Of a DNA stretch of 64,000 nt, positions 40,917 through 49,447 are shown piece by piece (within the stretch, counting starts at the first letter, position 1; every line of letters begins with the position of its first letter). The position numbers and the translations under genes are program-made. Under the pieces are notes generated by a model that was given only the letters and a program-made list of their open reading frames with translations, had not been told where the DNA came from and searched no databases. The DNA is taken from assembly GCF_014287675.1 (NCBI RefSeq), contig NZ_JACOPQ010000009.1, forward strand, positions 1 through 64,000, read 5' to 3'. Source of the stretch: Lawsonibacter faecis. GTDB taxonomy: Bacteria > Bacillota > Clostridia > Oscillospirales > Oscillospiraceae.

Positions 40917-41960
40917 ATGAGCAGCTATATGCGCTACGGCGCGCTGAGCGCCAAAGTGCGCGCCATGTACGGCAAGCGCCTGCGCTTTTCCGATTTCGAG
41001 CACATGGCGGCCATGCCCAGCGAGCAGAGCGTGCTGGAGTACCTGCGGGGTCAGCCCGGCTGGACGGCGGCGGTCAGCGCCTTGGACACCACCGGCTACG
41101 TGGGCCGGGTGGAGCTGGAGGAGGCGCTGCGCCAGCAGCTCTGGAAGGAGTACCGAGGACTCAGCCACTTCGTCCCCAAGGGCGACAAGCTCCTGGTGGC
41201 GTTCCCCGTCCGGCTGGCCGAGCTGGAGGACATCATGACCGCCCTGCGGCGGCTCAAGGCCGCCGGCCACGCCAAGCCCCTCCCCGCCTCCCGGTATGAA
41301 CAGCTGGAGAGCAAGGTGGACCGCAAGGCCCTCGCCGCCTGCGCCGACTACGACGGCCTCCTGGCCGCCACGGTTGGGAGCATCTACCACGAGGCGCTCC
41401 TCCACGTCCGGTCCAATACCGCCGGGGAGCTGCCCGACTACACCACCACCGAGGCCCTGCTCCGCTCCACTTATTTTTCCCATATGTACCGGCTGATCCA
41501 CAAGAGCTGCGCCGGTGAGACGAAAAAGGTGCTGCTGCGCGCCTTCGGCGAGCAGGTGGACCTGCTCAACGTCATCCATATCCTGCGCCTGAAGACCTAC
41601 TTCCCCGGCGACGGCCAGTACTATTCGGCCCTCTTCCCCTTCAACTACCGCCTGCGGCCGGAGAAAGTCAAGGCCCTGTGCGACGCCGGCGACAGCGCCG
41701 CCGTGCTGGCGCTCCTCCAGGACACCCCCTATGCGGCGGCCGCGCAGGCCCAGGGCGCGTCCGGCGTGGAGGACTGGTACCGCAGGGAGTTCTATCTCTT
41801 CAACAAGCGGCAGCTGGTCACCGGCGAGCCCTCCCTCTACACCGCAATGAGCTATCTCACCCTCAAGGAGATGGAGTTCAAGATGCTGGTCAACGTCATC
41901 GAGTCGGTGAAGTACGGCGCGCCCTACGACGAGAGCTTTGCACGGCTGATTGGCGAGTAG
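40917..41960 (+). CDS. atpC: V-type ATPase subunit C
   Basis: The ATG at 40917 (MSSYMRYGALSAKVRAMYG) lies after AGAGGTGG; GTG at 40914 is nearly as good. The 347-residue protein belongs to the V0D/AC39-type subunit C family, a funnel-shaped socket joining the central stalk to the rotor ring. The YGALSAKVRAMYGKRL opening and LLNVIHILRLKTYF are typical. It is the second gene of the operon, 108 bp after the first. Confidence 0.93.
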   Translation: MSSYMRYGALSAKVRAMYGKRLRFSDFEHMAAMPSEQSVLEYLRGQPGWTAAVSALDTTGYVGRVELEEALRQQLWKEYRGLSHFVPKGDKLLVAFPVRLAELEDIMTALRRLKAAGHAKPLPASRYEQLESKVDRKALAACADYDGLLAATVGSIYHEALLHVRSNTAGELPDYTTTEALLRSTYFSHMYRLIHKSCAGETKKVLLRAFGEQVDLLNVIHILRLKTYFPGDGQYYSALFPFNYRLRPEKVKALCDAGDSAAVLALLQDTPYAAAAQAQGASGVEDWYRREFYLFNKRQLVTGEPSLYTAMSYLTLKEMEFKMLVNVIESVKYGAPYDESFARLIGE

Positions 41961-42072
41961 GCCCCCCGGTTTCGCGCCTGCGGCGCGGGTCGGGGTGTTT
42001 TTCCGGACAATTGTTATATCACTGATTTGCCTTTGGCAAAATACAAATAAGACCAAAGAGGAGATGATCTGG

Positions 42073-44037
42073 TTGGCAGTCATCCCAATGAAACTTCTGA
42101 CCATTGCGGGGCCGATAGGGCAGTTCGACTCCGTGGTGCGTGAATGCGTTATCAATCAGGAGTTCCACCCCGAAAACACCCTGCAATTCATGAAGGGCGT
42201 GCGCGGTCTGCGGCCCTTCGACCTCACCAACCCCTATACCGCCCTGCTCCGCCGGGCGGAGCAGGTGGCGGACGAGGTGGGCATCCCCCTGGAGTACTCC
42301 TCCTTCGACGACGGCTGCGGGGACCCGGCGGTCCTCACGGCCTACTTCGACGATCTGGAGCGCCGGGTGAACGAACTGACGGACAGGCGGGAGGCGCTGC
42401 TGCAGAGCGCCTCCGACGACCGGAACATCGTCACCCAGCTGGAGCATCTGAAGGGCGTCACGTCCAATCTGGAGGAGCTGTGGGCCCTGGATTACACCCG
42501 CTTCCGCTACGGCTACCTCCCCCGGGACACCTACGACAGCTTCCTCCAGACCCTCAACGAGGAGGATGACATCCTGTTCTTCCCCACCAGCATTGAGCAG
42601 AAGATTGTCTACGGCGTCTACTTCACCACCAAATCCTCCCACGAGAAGGTGGACTCCCTCTTCAACTCCCTCCACTTCGTGCGCATCCACATCGACGCCC
42701 AGGCCCACGGCTCGGCGGACGAGGCCATGTCCGACCTGACCGCCCAGGCCGCAGCCGCCGAGGCGGAGGCCCAGGCCGTGACGGGGCAGCTGGAGGCCAT
42801 CAAGGTCAGTGAGCACGACAAGCTCATGGCCGACTACTCCTACCTGCGGTATATGAACGACTCCCACGACCTGCGGCGCTTTGCCGCCCACTCCCGGGAG
42901 ACCTTTTACCTCATGGGCTGGGTGCCCCGGGACGCGGTGGAGGGCATCCATGAGAAGCTGGACCGCTTCCCCAACCTCTCCTGCGTGGTGGACAGCGCGG
43001 GGGATATGCCCGATGTGAAGCCCCCCACCAAGCTCAAAAACTCCTTCCTGGGCCGGGCCTTCCAGCCCTTCCTGGAGATGTACGGCCTGCCCGCCTACAA
43101 TGAGATCGACCCCTCCATCTTTATGTCCATCACCTACTGCCTCTTCTTCGGCATCATGTTCGGGGACCTGGGACAGGGCCTCTGCCTCGCCCTGGCGGGC
43201 TTCGTGCTGGCAAAGTGGAAGAAGATGTGGCTTGGCAACATTATCACCTGCTGCGGCCTCAGCGGCGCGGTCTTCGGGTGCGTCTACGGCAGCGTCTTCG
43301 GCATTGAGCTGGAGGGCTTCGGCTTCAAGGCCCTGGCGCCCATAGAGGAATCCCTGGTGCCCGGCGTGAGCAACGTCATGCTGCTGCTGGTCATGTCGGT
43401 TGCCCTGGGCGTGCTCATGCTGGCCTTCGTCATGGTGATGAACGTCGTCAACGGCGTGCGGCAGCACAATTACGAGAAAATTTTCTTCGGCCCCAACGGT
43501 CTGGCGGGCATGGTGTTCTACCTCGGCCTCATCATCGCCGCCGTGTGCACCCTGCTGCTGGGGGTGAACCTCTTCGTCCCCGCCTATATCATCCCCGTCC
43601 TGATCGTGCCCCTGGCGCTCATCCTCCTCAAGGAGCCCCTCTCCCTCATGCTGGAGGGGAACCCGGAGTGGAAGGAGATTAAGATCGGCGGCCTGCTGGT
43701 CACCGGCTTCTTCGAGCTCTTCGAGACCTGCCTCTCCTTCCTCACCAACACCCTCTCCTTCATGCGTATCGGCGCCTACGCCATCACCCACGTTGGATTG
43801 ATGCTGGTGGTGGAGATGCTGGCCAATATGGCCGGCGGTATCCACCCAGACGTTACCGTGGGCGGCGTCATCGTCATGGTGCTGGGCAACATCTTCGTGA
43901 TGGGCTTCGAGGGCCTGCTGGTGGGCATTCAGGTGCTCCGTCTGGAGTTTTACGAGCTGTTCGGCCGGTTTTACGACGACGGCGGCATCGCCTTTGTCCC
44001 CAAGGTCATCGACTATTCTGCCCGCACTGCAGGCTGA
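42073..44037 (+). CDS. atpI: V-type ATPase subunit I (a)
   Basis: TTG start at 42073 (MAVIPMKLLTIAGP) behind AGAGGAG; the longer frame overlaps the previous gene. The 654-residue stator subunit has a cytosolic N-terminal half with coiled coils (ERRVNELTDRREALLQS, TAQAAAAEAEAQAVTGQLEAI). A C-terminal half follows with about eight helices starting at IFMSITYCLFFGIMFGDLGQG. The essential helix Arg is likely in LSFMRIGAYAITH. It forms the ion half-channels beside the K ring. Confidence 0.95.
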   Translation: MAVIPMKLLTIAGPIGQFDSVVRECVINQEFHPENTLQFMKGVRGLRPFDLTNPYTALLRRAEQVADEVGIPLEYSSFDDGCGDPAVLTAYFDDLERRVNELTDRREALLQSASDDRNIVTQLEHLKGVTSNLEELWALDYTRFRYGYLPRDTYDSFLQTLNEEDDILFFPTSIEQKIVYGVYFTTKSSHEKVDSLFNSLHFVRIHIDAQAHGSADEAMSDLTAQAAAAEAEAQAVTGQLEAIKVSEHDKLMADYSYLRYMNDSHDLRRFAAHSRETFYLMGWVPRDAVEGIHEKLDRFPNLSCVVDSAGDMPDVKPPTKLKNSFLGRAFQPFLEMYGLPAYNEIDPSIFMSITYCLFFGIMFGDLGQGLCLALAGFVLAKWKKMWLGNIITCCGLSGAVFGCVYGSVFGIELEGFGFKALAPIEESLVPGVSNVMLLLVMSVALGVLMLAFVMVMNVVNGVRQHNYEKIFFGPNGLAGMVFYLGLIIAAVCTLLLGVNLFVPAYIIPVLIVPLALILLKEPLSLMLEGNPEWKEIKIGGLLVTGFFELFETCLSFLTNTLSFMRIGAYAITHVGLMLVVEMLANMAGGIHPDVTVGGVIVMVLGNIFVMGFEGLLVGIQVLRLEFYELFGRFYDDGGIAFVPKVIDYSARTAG

Positions 44038-44212
44038 TATAGATTGCCGGGCCGTGCAGGGTTCCGGAACCCGTGTCCGGCCGGCGAAAAGGCATCTTCC
44101 CCGAACGGCGTCTCTCAGTCCGCCGACGCGGACAGCGTACCCTTGTAGGTGCAGCTCCCCTCAGAAGGAGCCAACGATGAAGTTCTGAAGTGATTTTATG
44201 GAGGTCAATCGT

Positions 44213-44644
44213 ATGAAATTTCTCGTTCTGTTTCTGGCCACCCTCGTGGTCTTCTCTCCCCTGTTCCTGGCCGGTTTCCGCAAGTACACCGGCAAAAAGG
44301 CCAAGCGCGCCCTGGTGACCAACATCGCCTCCTTCTGCGCCCTCTTCGTCATCGCCACCGTGCTGGGCTTCGGCGGCAGCGCCATGGCGGCCGACGTGTC
44401 CGTTGAGGCCGCCACCGCCTCCGCAGCCGGCCTCTCCGCCGGCCTGAAGTACATCGGCGCCGCCCTGGCCGTGGGTCTCTCCGGCATTGGCGGCGGCATC
44501 GCCGTGGCCTCCTCCGCCTCCGCGGCACTGGGCGCCATCAGCGAGAACGACAAGGCCTTCGGTAAGGCCCTGATCTTCGTCGGCCTGGCCGAGGGCGTCG
44601 CCCTGTACGGCCTGATCGTCGCCCTGCTGCTGCTGTTCACCTAA
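44213..44644 (+). CDS. atpK: V-type ATPase rotor-ring subunit K
   Basis: The ATG at 44213 has GGAGG upstream. The 143-residue protein has four helices. The first pair (3-20 and 40-58) has no acidic residue. The second pair carries the usual GAALAVGLSGIGGGIAVA and the ion-binding Glu127 (GLAEGVALYG). So there is one ion site per four helices, as in Enterococcus NtpK-type rings. The residues that favour Na+ in other rings (Gln in the first helix of the active hairpin, Ser/Thr next to the Glu) are absent, so the ion cannot be named. A tiny frame MKF-stop (44177-44188) with its own AAGGAG precedes it. Confidence 0.93.
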   Translation: MKFLVLFLATLVVFSPLFLAGFRKYTGKKAKRALVTNIASFCALFVIATVLGFGGSAMAADVSVEAATASAAGLSAGLKYIGAALAVGLSGIGGGIAVASSASAALGAISENDKAFGKALIFVGLAEGVALYGLIVALLLLFT

Positions 44645-44792
44645 TCTGGGCGCGGACATTTTCTGCGGAAATTGTGGCACTACGGCCGCGCCTTCCGGGG
44701 GAACCCCCGTTCCCCCGGGATACGCACTGGCGGATATGCCAGTGCGATACCCCCTCCGCATTCCGTGGGGGGTAAAGGAGTTATCTCTGATT
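44645..44792 (+). promoter_or_regulatory. Three consecutive hairpins before the F-subunit gene
   Basis: CCGGGGGAAC/GTTCCCCCGG (about 44696-44719), CGCACTGGC/GCCAGTGCG (about 44723-44746) and ACCCCC/GGGGGT (about 44749-44774) follow one another between the K and F genes. The last shares GATACCCCCTCCGC (44746-44759) with the leader of gatC (52499-52512). Likely roles are RNA processing or control of subunit ratio. Confidence 0.5.
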
Positions 44793-45101
44793 ATGAAATA
44801 CTTTGTCATCACCGACAGCACCGACACTCAGGTGGGCCTGCGGCTGGCGGGCATTGAGGGCGTCGTGGTCCGGGAGGAGCCGGAGGTCCGGGAGGCCATC
44901 CGCAAGGCGGTGGCTGACCGTGAGATCGCCGTTCTTCTGGTCACGGAGAACCTGGCTATTATGTGCGCCGACCTGCTGGAGCCCATCAAGATGACCGGGC
45001 ACACACCCCTGGTTGTGGAGATCCCCGACCGGCACAGCAAGGGCCGCGCGCCCGACTCCATCACACGGTATATCCGCGAGGCCATCGGCGTCAAGATTTA
45101 G
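44793..45101 (+). CDS. atpF: V-type ATPase subunit F
   Basis: ATG at 44793 after AAAGGAG. The 102-residue central-stalk subunit begins MKYFVITDSTDTQVGLRLAGIEGVVV and contains VLLVTENLA, which fits the CheY-like fold of subunit F. It regulates ATP hydrolysis from within the stalk. The last base of its TAG stop is the first base of the MITE-like repeat at 45101-45262. Confidence 0.92.
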   Translation: MKYFVITDSTDTQVGLRLAGIEGVVVREEPEVREAIRKAVADREIAVLLVTENLAIMCADLLEPIKMTGHTPLVVEIPDRHSKGRAPDSITRYIREAIGVKI

Positions 45102-45262
45102 GGTGTATCTGAGTAAGTCGGGGTGGTGCGGATTTCGAGCGGGAAAGGCGCCATGCAAGCCGTTTTTTCGCGGGAATCCTGGATGGATTGCAAGGGAAGA
45201 CGGCGCAGCAGCGCACTTTTCCCGCCGAAAGGCGCGATGCACAGACTTTTCAGTTACACCCT
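45101..45262. repeat. MITE-like repeat with terminal inverted repeats
   Basis: The ends are GGGTGTATCTGA (45101-45112) and TCAGTTACACCC (45250-45261), imperfect inverted repeats. The interior has no gene. A shorter relative lies at 10548-10650. It splits the ATPase operon between subunits F and E without breaking a gene. Confidence 0.7.
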
Positions 45263-45365
45263 AGTGAATAGGCAGCAAGGAATAGGGAACAGGCCGGCAT
45301 CAAGTCCGCTCCATCTCCGTTACCCCATCGCTTATTCCCTATCACCTATTCCCTATTACCTTGTC
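45263..45365. repeat. Hairpin repeat with GAATAGG arms
   Basis: AAGGAATAGGGAA (about 45279-45291) pairs with TTCCCTATTACCTT (about 45349-45362). It abuts the MITE-like element. The same GAATAGGGAATAG string occurs at the aminotransferase 3' end (about 38454-38468). Confidence 0.55.
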
Positions 45366-45379
45366 AAGGGGGTCCACTC

Positions 45380-46015
45380 ATGTCCGAACTGAATCAAAAA
45401 TTAGACCACTTCACGGCCACCATCCTGGCCGAGGCCACCGCCGAGACCGAGCGCACCCTGGCGGACCTCAAGGAGAAGCGCAGCGAAGCCTTCTCCGCCG
45501 CCGAGGATCAGATTCTGGCCGAGACCTATCACTATATCCGCACCGAGGTGGCCCGCGTCAAGAGCGAGGCCGGCCGACAGGTCTCCCGCCGGATGCTGGA
45601 CGCCAAGCGGGAGCTCTTCCTCCGCCGGGGCCAGATTGCCGACGAGGTCTTCGAGCTGGTCCGGCAGAAGATCGTCGCCTACACCGGCGGCGGCGCCTAT
45701 CCGCTGCGACTCAAGGATCTCTTTCTGGCGGCTGTCGAGAGTCTCAAGGAGGGCGACGACATCCGGGTGTATCTGCGCAGGGCCGACATGGCCCAGGCGG
45801 ACGCCCTGGCCGCCGCGCTGCCCGGCATGACCTTTACATTCCGGGAGGGCACGTTCCTCCTGGGCGGGCTGGTCGCCGAGTCCCCCTCTCTGGGCCGCCG
45901 GGTGGATTCCACCTTCGACAGCGCCCTTGCGGAGCTGAACGGCCACTTCGCCGAGCTTTTCGGCCTCTCGCTGGCCAACGTGCAGAAGGAAGGGCAGGAG
46001 GGCGACGAGTTATGA
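45380..46015 (+). CDS. atpE: V-type ATPase subunit E
   Basis: A 211-residue peripheral-stalk subunit. The N-terminal 90 residues are a charged helix (MSELNQKLDHFTATILAEAT … KRELFLRRGQIADEVFELV), followed by a globular C-terminal domain (GTFLLGGLVAESPSLGRRVDSTFDSAL) that grips the A3B3 head. GGGGG precedes the ATG. Its stop overlaps the A-subunit start in ATGA (46012-46015), so the two are translationally coupled. Confidence 0.93.
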   Translation: MSELNQKLDHFTATILAEATAETERTLADLKEKRSEAFSAAEDQILAETYHYIRTEVARVKSEAGRQVSRRMLDAKRELFLRRGQIADEVFELVRQKIVAYTGGGAYPLRLKDLFLAAVESLKEGDDIRVYLRRADMAQADALAAALPGMTFTFREGTFLLGGLVAESPSLGRRVDSTFDSALAELNGHFAELFGLSLANVQKEGQEGDEL

Positions 46016-47775
46016 GTCAATATGTTATCAAGGGCGTCAACGGCCCTGTCGTCACTGTCGTGGGCGGCCACGGCCTCGCCATGATGGACATGGTCCACGT
46101 GGGCGAGGAGGGGCTTATCGGCGAGGTTGTGGGCGTCAACGGCGGCGTGACCACCGTCCAGGTCTACGAGGACACCGCCGGCCTGGCCCCCGGCCAGAGG
46201 GTGGAGAGCACCGGAGCGCCCATGTCCGTCAAGCTGGGGCCTGGGCTTCTGAGCAATATCTTCGACGGCATCGCCCGGCCCCTGCGGGTCATTGAGGAGA
46301 AGGCCGGACCCTTTATTACCCGGGGCATCAACATCTCCGCGCTGGACGAGGAGAAGCTCTGGGACACCGAGATTGCTCTCAAGGTGGGCGACGAGGTGAA
46401 GCCCGGCACCCTCTATGCCACCTGCCGGGAGACCACCCTCATCACCCACCGCTGTCTGGCTCCCATCGGCGTGACCGGCAAGGTCACCCGGGTGATGCCC
46501 GACGGCGCGTATAACGTCAACAAGGTCCTGGTGGAGGTCACCGACGAGTACGGCCGCATGAGCGGGCTGAAGCTCTCCCAGGAATGCCGCATCCGCACCC
46601 CCCGGCCCATGGCCGAGCGCCTGCCCATCGACCGGCCCCTTATCACCGGCCAGCGCATCATCGACACCCTCTTCCCCATCGGCAAGGGCGGCGCGGCGGC
46701 CATCCCCGGCCCCTTCGGCGCTGGCAAGACCATGACCCAGCACCAGCTGGCCAAGTGGTCGGACGCGGACATCATCGTCTACTTAGGCTGCGGCGAGCGC
46801 GGCAACGAGATGACTCAGGCCCTGGAGGAGTTCTCCGAGCTTCTCGACCCCAAGAGCCACCAGCCGCTGATGAACCGCACCATTCTCATCGCCAACACCT
46901 CCAATATGCCCGTGGCCGCCCGTGAGGCGTCTGTCTACACCGGCATGACCATCGCAGAGTACTACCGGGATATGGGCTACCATGTGGCCCTGATGGCCGA
47001 CTCCACCTCCCGCTGGGCCGAGGCTCTGCGGGAGATCTCCGGCCGACTGGAGGAGATGCCCGCCGAGGAGGGCTTCCCCGCGTACCTGGCCTCCCGCCTG
47101 GCGGAGTTCTACGAGCGCGCGGGCTATGTGCGCACGCTGGAGGGGAAAGAGGGCAGCGTCACCGTCATCGGCGCGGTCTCCCCCCAGGGCGGCGACTTCT
47201 CCGAACCGGTCACCCAGAACACCAAGCGGTACGTGCGCACCTTCTGGGGCCTGGACCGCGCCCTGGCCTACGCACGGCACTTCCCCTCCATCAACTGGCT
47301 CACCTCCTACTCGGAGTACGCCGCCGATCTGAAGCCCTGGTACGACGCCAACGTGGGTCTGGACTTTGTGCCCTGCCGCATCCGCATCTCCAATCTCCTC
47401 CAGGAGGAGGCCTCCCTGATGGAGATCGTCAAGCTTATCGGCGCGGACATCCTGCCCGAGGACCAGAAGCTGGTCATCGAGACCGCCAAGCTGATCCGCG
47501 TGGGCTTCCTCCAGCAGAACGCCTACCATGAGATCGACACCTACGTGCCCATGGGCAAGCAGCTGAAAATGATGCAGCTCATTCTCCGGCTCTACGACGG
47601 GGCGAAGCACCTCATCGGCCGGGCCATCCCCCTCTCCCAGCTCAAGGCCACCGGCATCTTCGACACCCTCACCAAAATGAAGTACGAGATTGCCAACGAC
47701 CAGCTGGAGAAGTTCAGCGACTACGAGCGTGTGGTGGACGAGGCCCTGGACAAGGTGGAGCTGGCCAACCGGTAA
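46012..47775 (+). CDS. atpA: V-type ATPase catalytic subunit A
   Basis: The true start is ATG at 46012, overlapping the E stop. The 587-residue catalytic subunit has the P-loop GPFGAGKT at 233-240, the long non-homologous insertion before it (LDEEKLWDTEIALKVGDEVKPGTLYA) that marks A rather than F1-beta, and the head motif MADSTSRWAEALREISGRLEEMPAEEG. Three copies with three B subunits form the ATP-hydrolysing or -synthesising head. Confidence 0.97.
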   Translation: MSQYVIKGVNGPVVTVVGGHGLAMMDMVHVGEEGLIGEVVGVNGGVTTVQVYEDTAGLAPGQRVESTGAPMSVKLGPGLLSNIFDGIARPLRVIEEKAGPFITRGINISALDEEKLWDTEIALKVGDEVKPGTLYATCRETTLITHRCLAPIGVTGKVTRVMPDGAYNVNKVLVEVTDEYGRMSGLKLSQECRIRTPRPMAERLPIDRPLITGQRIIDTLFPIGKGGAAAIPGPFGAGKTMTQHQLAKWSDADIIVYLGCGERGNEMTQALEEFSELLDPKSHQPLMNRTILIANTSNMPVAAREASVYTGMTIAEYYRDMGYHVALMADSTSRWAEALREISGRLEEMPAEEGFPAYLASRLAEFYERAGYVRTLEGKEGSVTVIGAVSPQGGDFSEPVTQNTKRYVRTFWGLDRALAYARHFPSINWLTSYSEYAADLKPWYDANVGLDFVPCRIRISNLLQEEASLMEIVKLIGADILPEDQKLVIETAKLIRVGFLQQNAYHEIDTYVPMGKQLKMMQLILRLYDGAKHLIGRAIPLSQLKATGIFDTLTKMKYEIANDQLEKFSDYERVVDEALDKVELANR

Positions 47776-47934
47776 GCGCGAGGTTCGTGCCTCTTGTGAA
47801 TGGGGTACGCCGTACCCGCAAGGCGGCGGCTCCGCCGCCTGCGGAGCTGACCGGGGGATCAAACCCTCCGCCCCAGTGCGCGCACCTGGGCACCTCCCTT
47901 ACAAGGGGAGGCCCTGCAAGGAGTGATTTTTTAT
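47776..47934. repeat. Intergenic hairpin cluster, likely dispersed repeat
   Basis: GGGTACGCCGTACCC, GGCGGCGGctccGCCGCC and CCTCCCTTacaAGGGGAGG stems fill the gap between the A and B genes. The CACCTCCCTTACAAGGGGAGG part looks like a common intergenic repeat of clostridial genomes, judged from memory only. Confidence 0.45.
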
Positions 47935-49359
47935 ATGCGAATGGAATATATCGGTCTGAGCGAGCTGTCCGGCTCCCTCATCGCCCTCCAGGGCGTGGAG
48001 GACGTGGCCTTCGACGAGGTGGCTGAGATTACCCTCGACAGCGGCGAGCGGCGCTATGGCCGCGTCATCCTCATCGACGGCGACCGCGTGGTGCTTCAGG
48101 TCTTCGAGGGCACCAAGGGCATCTCCCTTGAGAACGCCCGCACCCACTTCACCGGCAAGCCCATGGATATCGCCCTCTCCCGTGAGATGCTGGGCCGGGT
48201 CTTCGACGGCGCGGGCCGCCCCATCGACGGGCTGGGTGAAATCTACCCCGAGGAGCGGCGGAACATCAACGGCTCCGCCATCAACCCCGTCTCCCGGCAG
48301 TACCCCCGCTCCTGTATCTACACGGGCATCTCCGCCATCGACGGCACCTCCACCCTAATCCGGGGGCAGAAGCTGCCCATCTTCTCCGGCTCGGGCATGA
48401 AGCACAACGAGCTGGCGGCCCAGATCGTCCGGCAGGCCCGTGTGGCCGACCAGGACGGCGAGTTCGCCATCGTCTTTGCCGCCATGGGCGTCAAGAACGA
48501 CACCGCCGAGTTCTTCCGCCGCAACTTCGAGGAGGCGGGCGCCCTCCAGCGGGTGACCATGTTCGTCAATCTGGCCTCCGACCCCATCATTGAGCGCATC
48601 CTCACCCCCCGCTGCGCCCTCACCGCCGCGGAGTATCTGGCCTTTGACCTGGGGTACCATGTTCTGGTCATCATGACCGACATGACCTCCTACTGCGAGG
48701 CCGTGCGTGAGTTCTCCTCCTCCAAGGGCGAGATTCCCTCCCGGAAGGGCTTCCCCTCCTACCTCTACTCCGATCTGGCGTCCCTCTACGAGCGCGCCGG
48801 CATGATCCACGGCAAGGCCGGGTCGGTGACCCAGGTGCCCGTCCTCACCATGCCCAACGACGACATCACCCACCCCATTCCCGACCTCACCGGCTATATC
48901 ACCGAGGGACAGATTGTGCTGGACCGGGACATGGATCAAAAGGGTATCTATCCCCCCATCGCCATCCTGCCCTCCCTGTCCCGTCTGATGAAGGACGGCA
49001 TCGGAAAGGGCTTCACCAGGGACGACCACCCCGACCTCTCCAATCAGCTCTTCGCCTCCTACTCCAAGGTACAGGACGCCCGGAGCCTGGCCAGCGTCAT
49101 CGGCGAGGATGAACTCAGCGACGTGGACAAACAGTACCTGGAGTTCGGCAAGGCCTTCGAGGCCCTCTTCGTCAACCAGGACATGATGCAAAACCGAACC
49201 ATCGACCAGACCCTGGACCTGGGCTGGAAGCTCCTCTCCATCCTGCCCAAGGGCGAGCTGGACCGCATCAGCAGCGCCATGATCGACGCCCACTATGTGG
49301 AGGGGGCCTATAAGACCATCCTCAGCGGCGAGGTCAGCGGGGACGGGAAGCTGAGCTAA
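47935..49359 (+). CDS. atpB: V-type ATPase regulatory subunit B
   Basis: Start ATG at 47935 (MRMEYIGLSELSGSL), 11 bp after AAGGAG; ATG at 47941 is the alternative. The 474-residue subunit has the expected non-catalytic nucleotide site: where A has a P-loop, B reads FSGSGMKHNELAAQI. The sequence ERILTPRCALTAAEYLAFDLGYHVLVIMTDMTSYCEA is diagnostic. It alternates with A in the head. Confidence 0.97.
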   Translation: MRMEYIGLSELSGSLIALQGVEDVAFDEVAEITLDSGERRYGRVILIDGDRVVLQVFEGTKGISLENARTHFTGKPMDIALSREMLGRVFDGAGRPIDGLGEIYPEERRNINGSAINPVSRQYPRSCIYTGISAIDGTSTLIRGQKLPIFSGSGMKHNELAAQIVRQARVADQDGEFAIVFAAMGVKNDTAEFFRRNFEEAGALQRVTMFVNLASDPIIERILTPRCALTAAEYLAFDLGYHVLVIMTDMTSYCEAVREFSSSKGEIPSRKGFPSYLYSDLASLYERAGMIHGKAGSVTQVPVLTMPNDDITHPIPDLTGYITEGQIVLDRDMDQKGIYPPIAILPSLSRLMKDGIGKGFTRDDHPDLSNQLFASYSKVQDARSLASVIGEDELSDVDKQYLEFGKAFEALFVNQDMMQNRTIDQTLDLGWKLLSILPKGELDRISSAMIDAHYVEGAYKTILSGEVSGDGKLS

Positions 49360-49440
49360 AAAAGCAAAAGAGAAGAATGAAAAAAGCCCTGTGAGGGCTG
49401 CCTCTCCGTTTTCCCTCTTCTCTATTCTTTTGAAAGGAGG
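49358..49440. repeat. Hairpin repeat with AGAGAAGAAT arms
   Basis: AAAAGAGAAGAAT (about 49366-49378) faces CTCTTCTCTATTCTTTT (about 49418-49434), with an inner CCCTGTGAGGG stem. It lies between B and D and ends close to the D-subunit ribosome site. Confidence 0.5.
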
Positions 49441-49447
49441 TGGCCGC

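Noticed and set aside
40407..42155. Very long frames antisense to the V-ATPase genes (also 42019-43845 and others)
   Set aside because: They mirror GC-rich codon use in genes with strong family matches on the plus strand; their products are low-complexity Gly/Val/His/Asp runs typical of shadow frames.
45361..47775. 804-codon extended form of V-ATPase subunit A
   Set aside because: The extra N-terminal part is the subunit E gene read in another frame; the ATG at 46012 overlaps the E stop and matches the family start.
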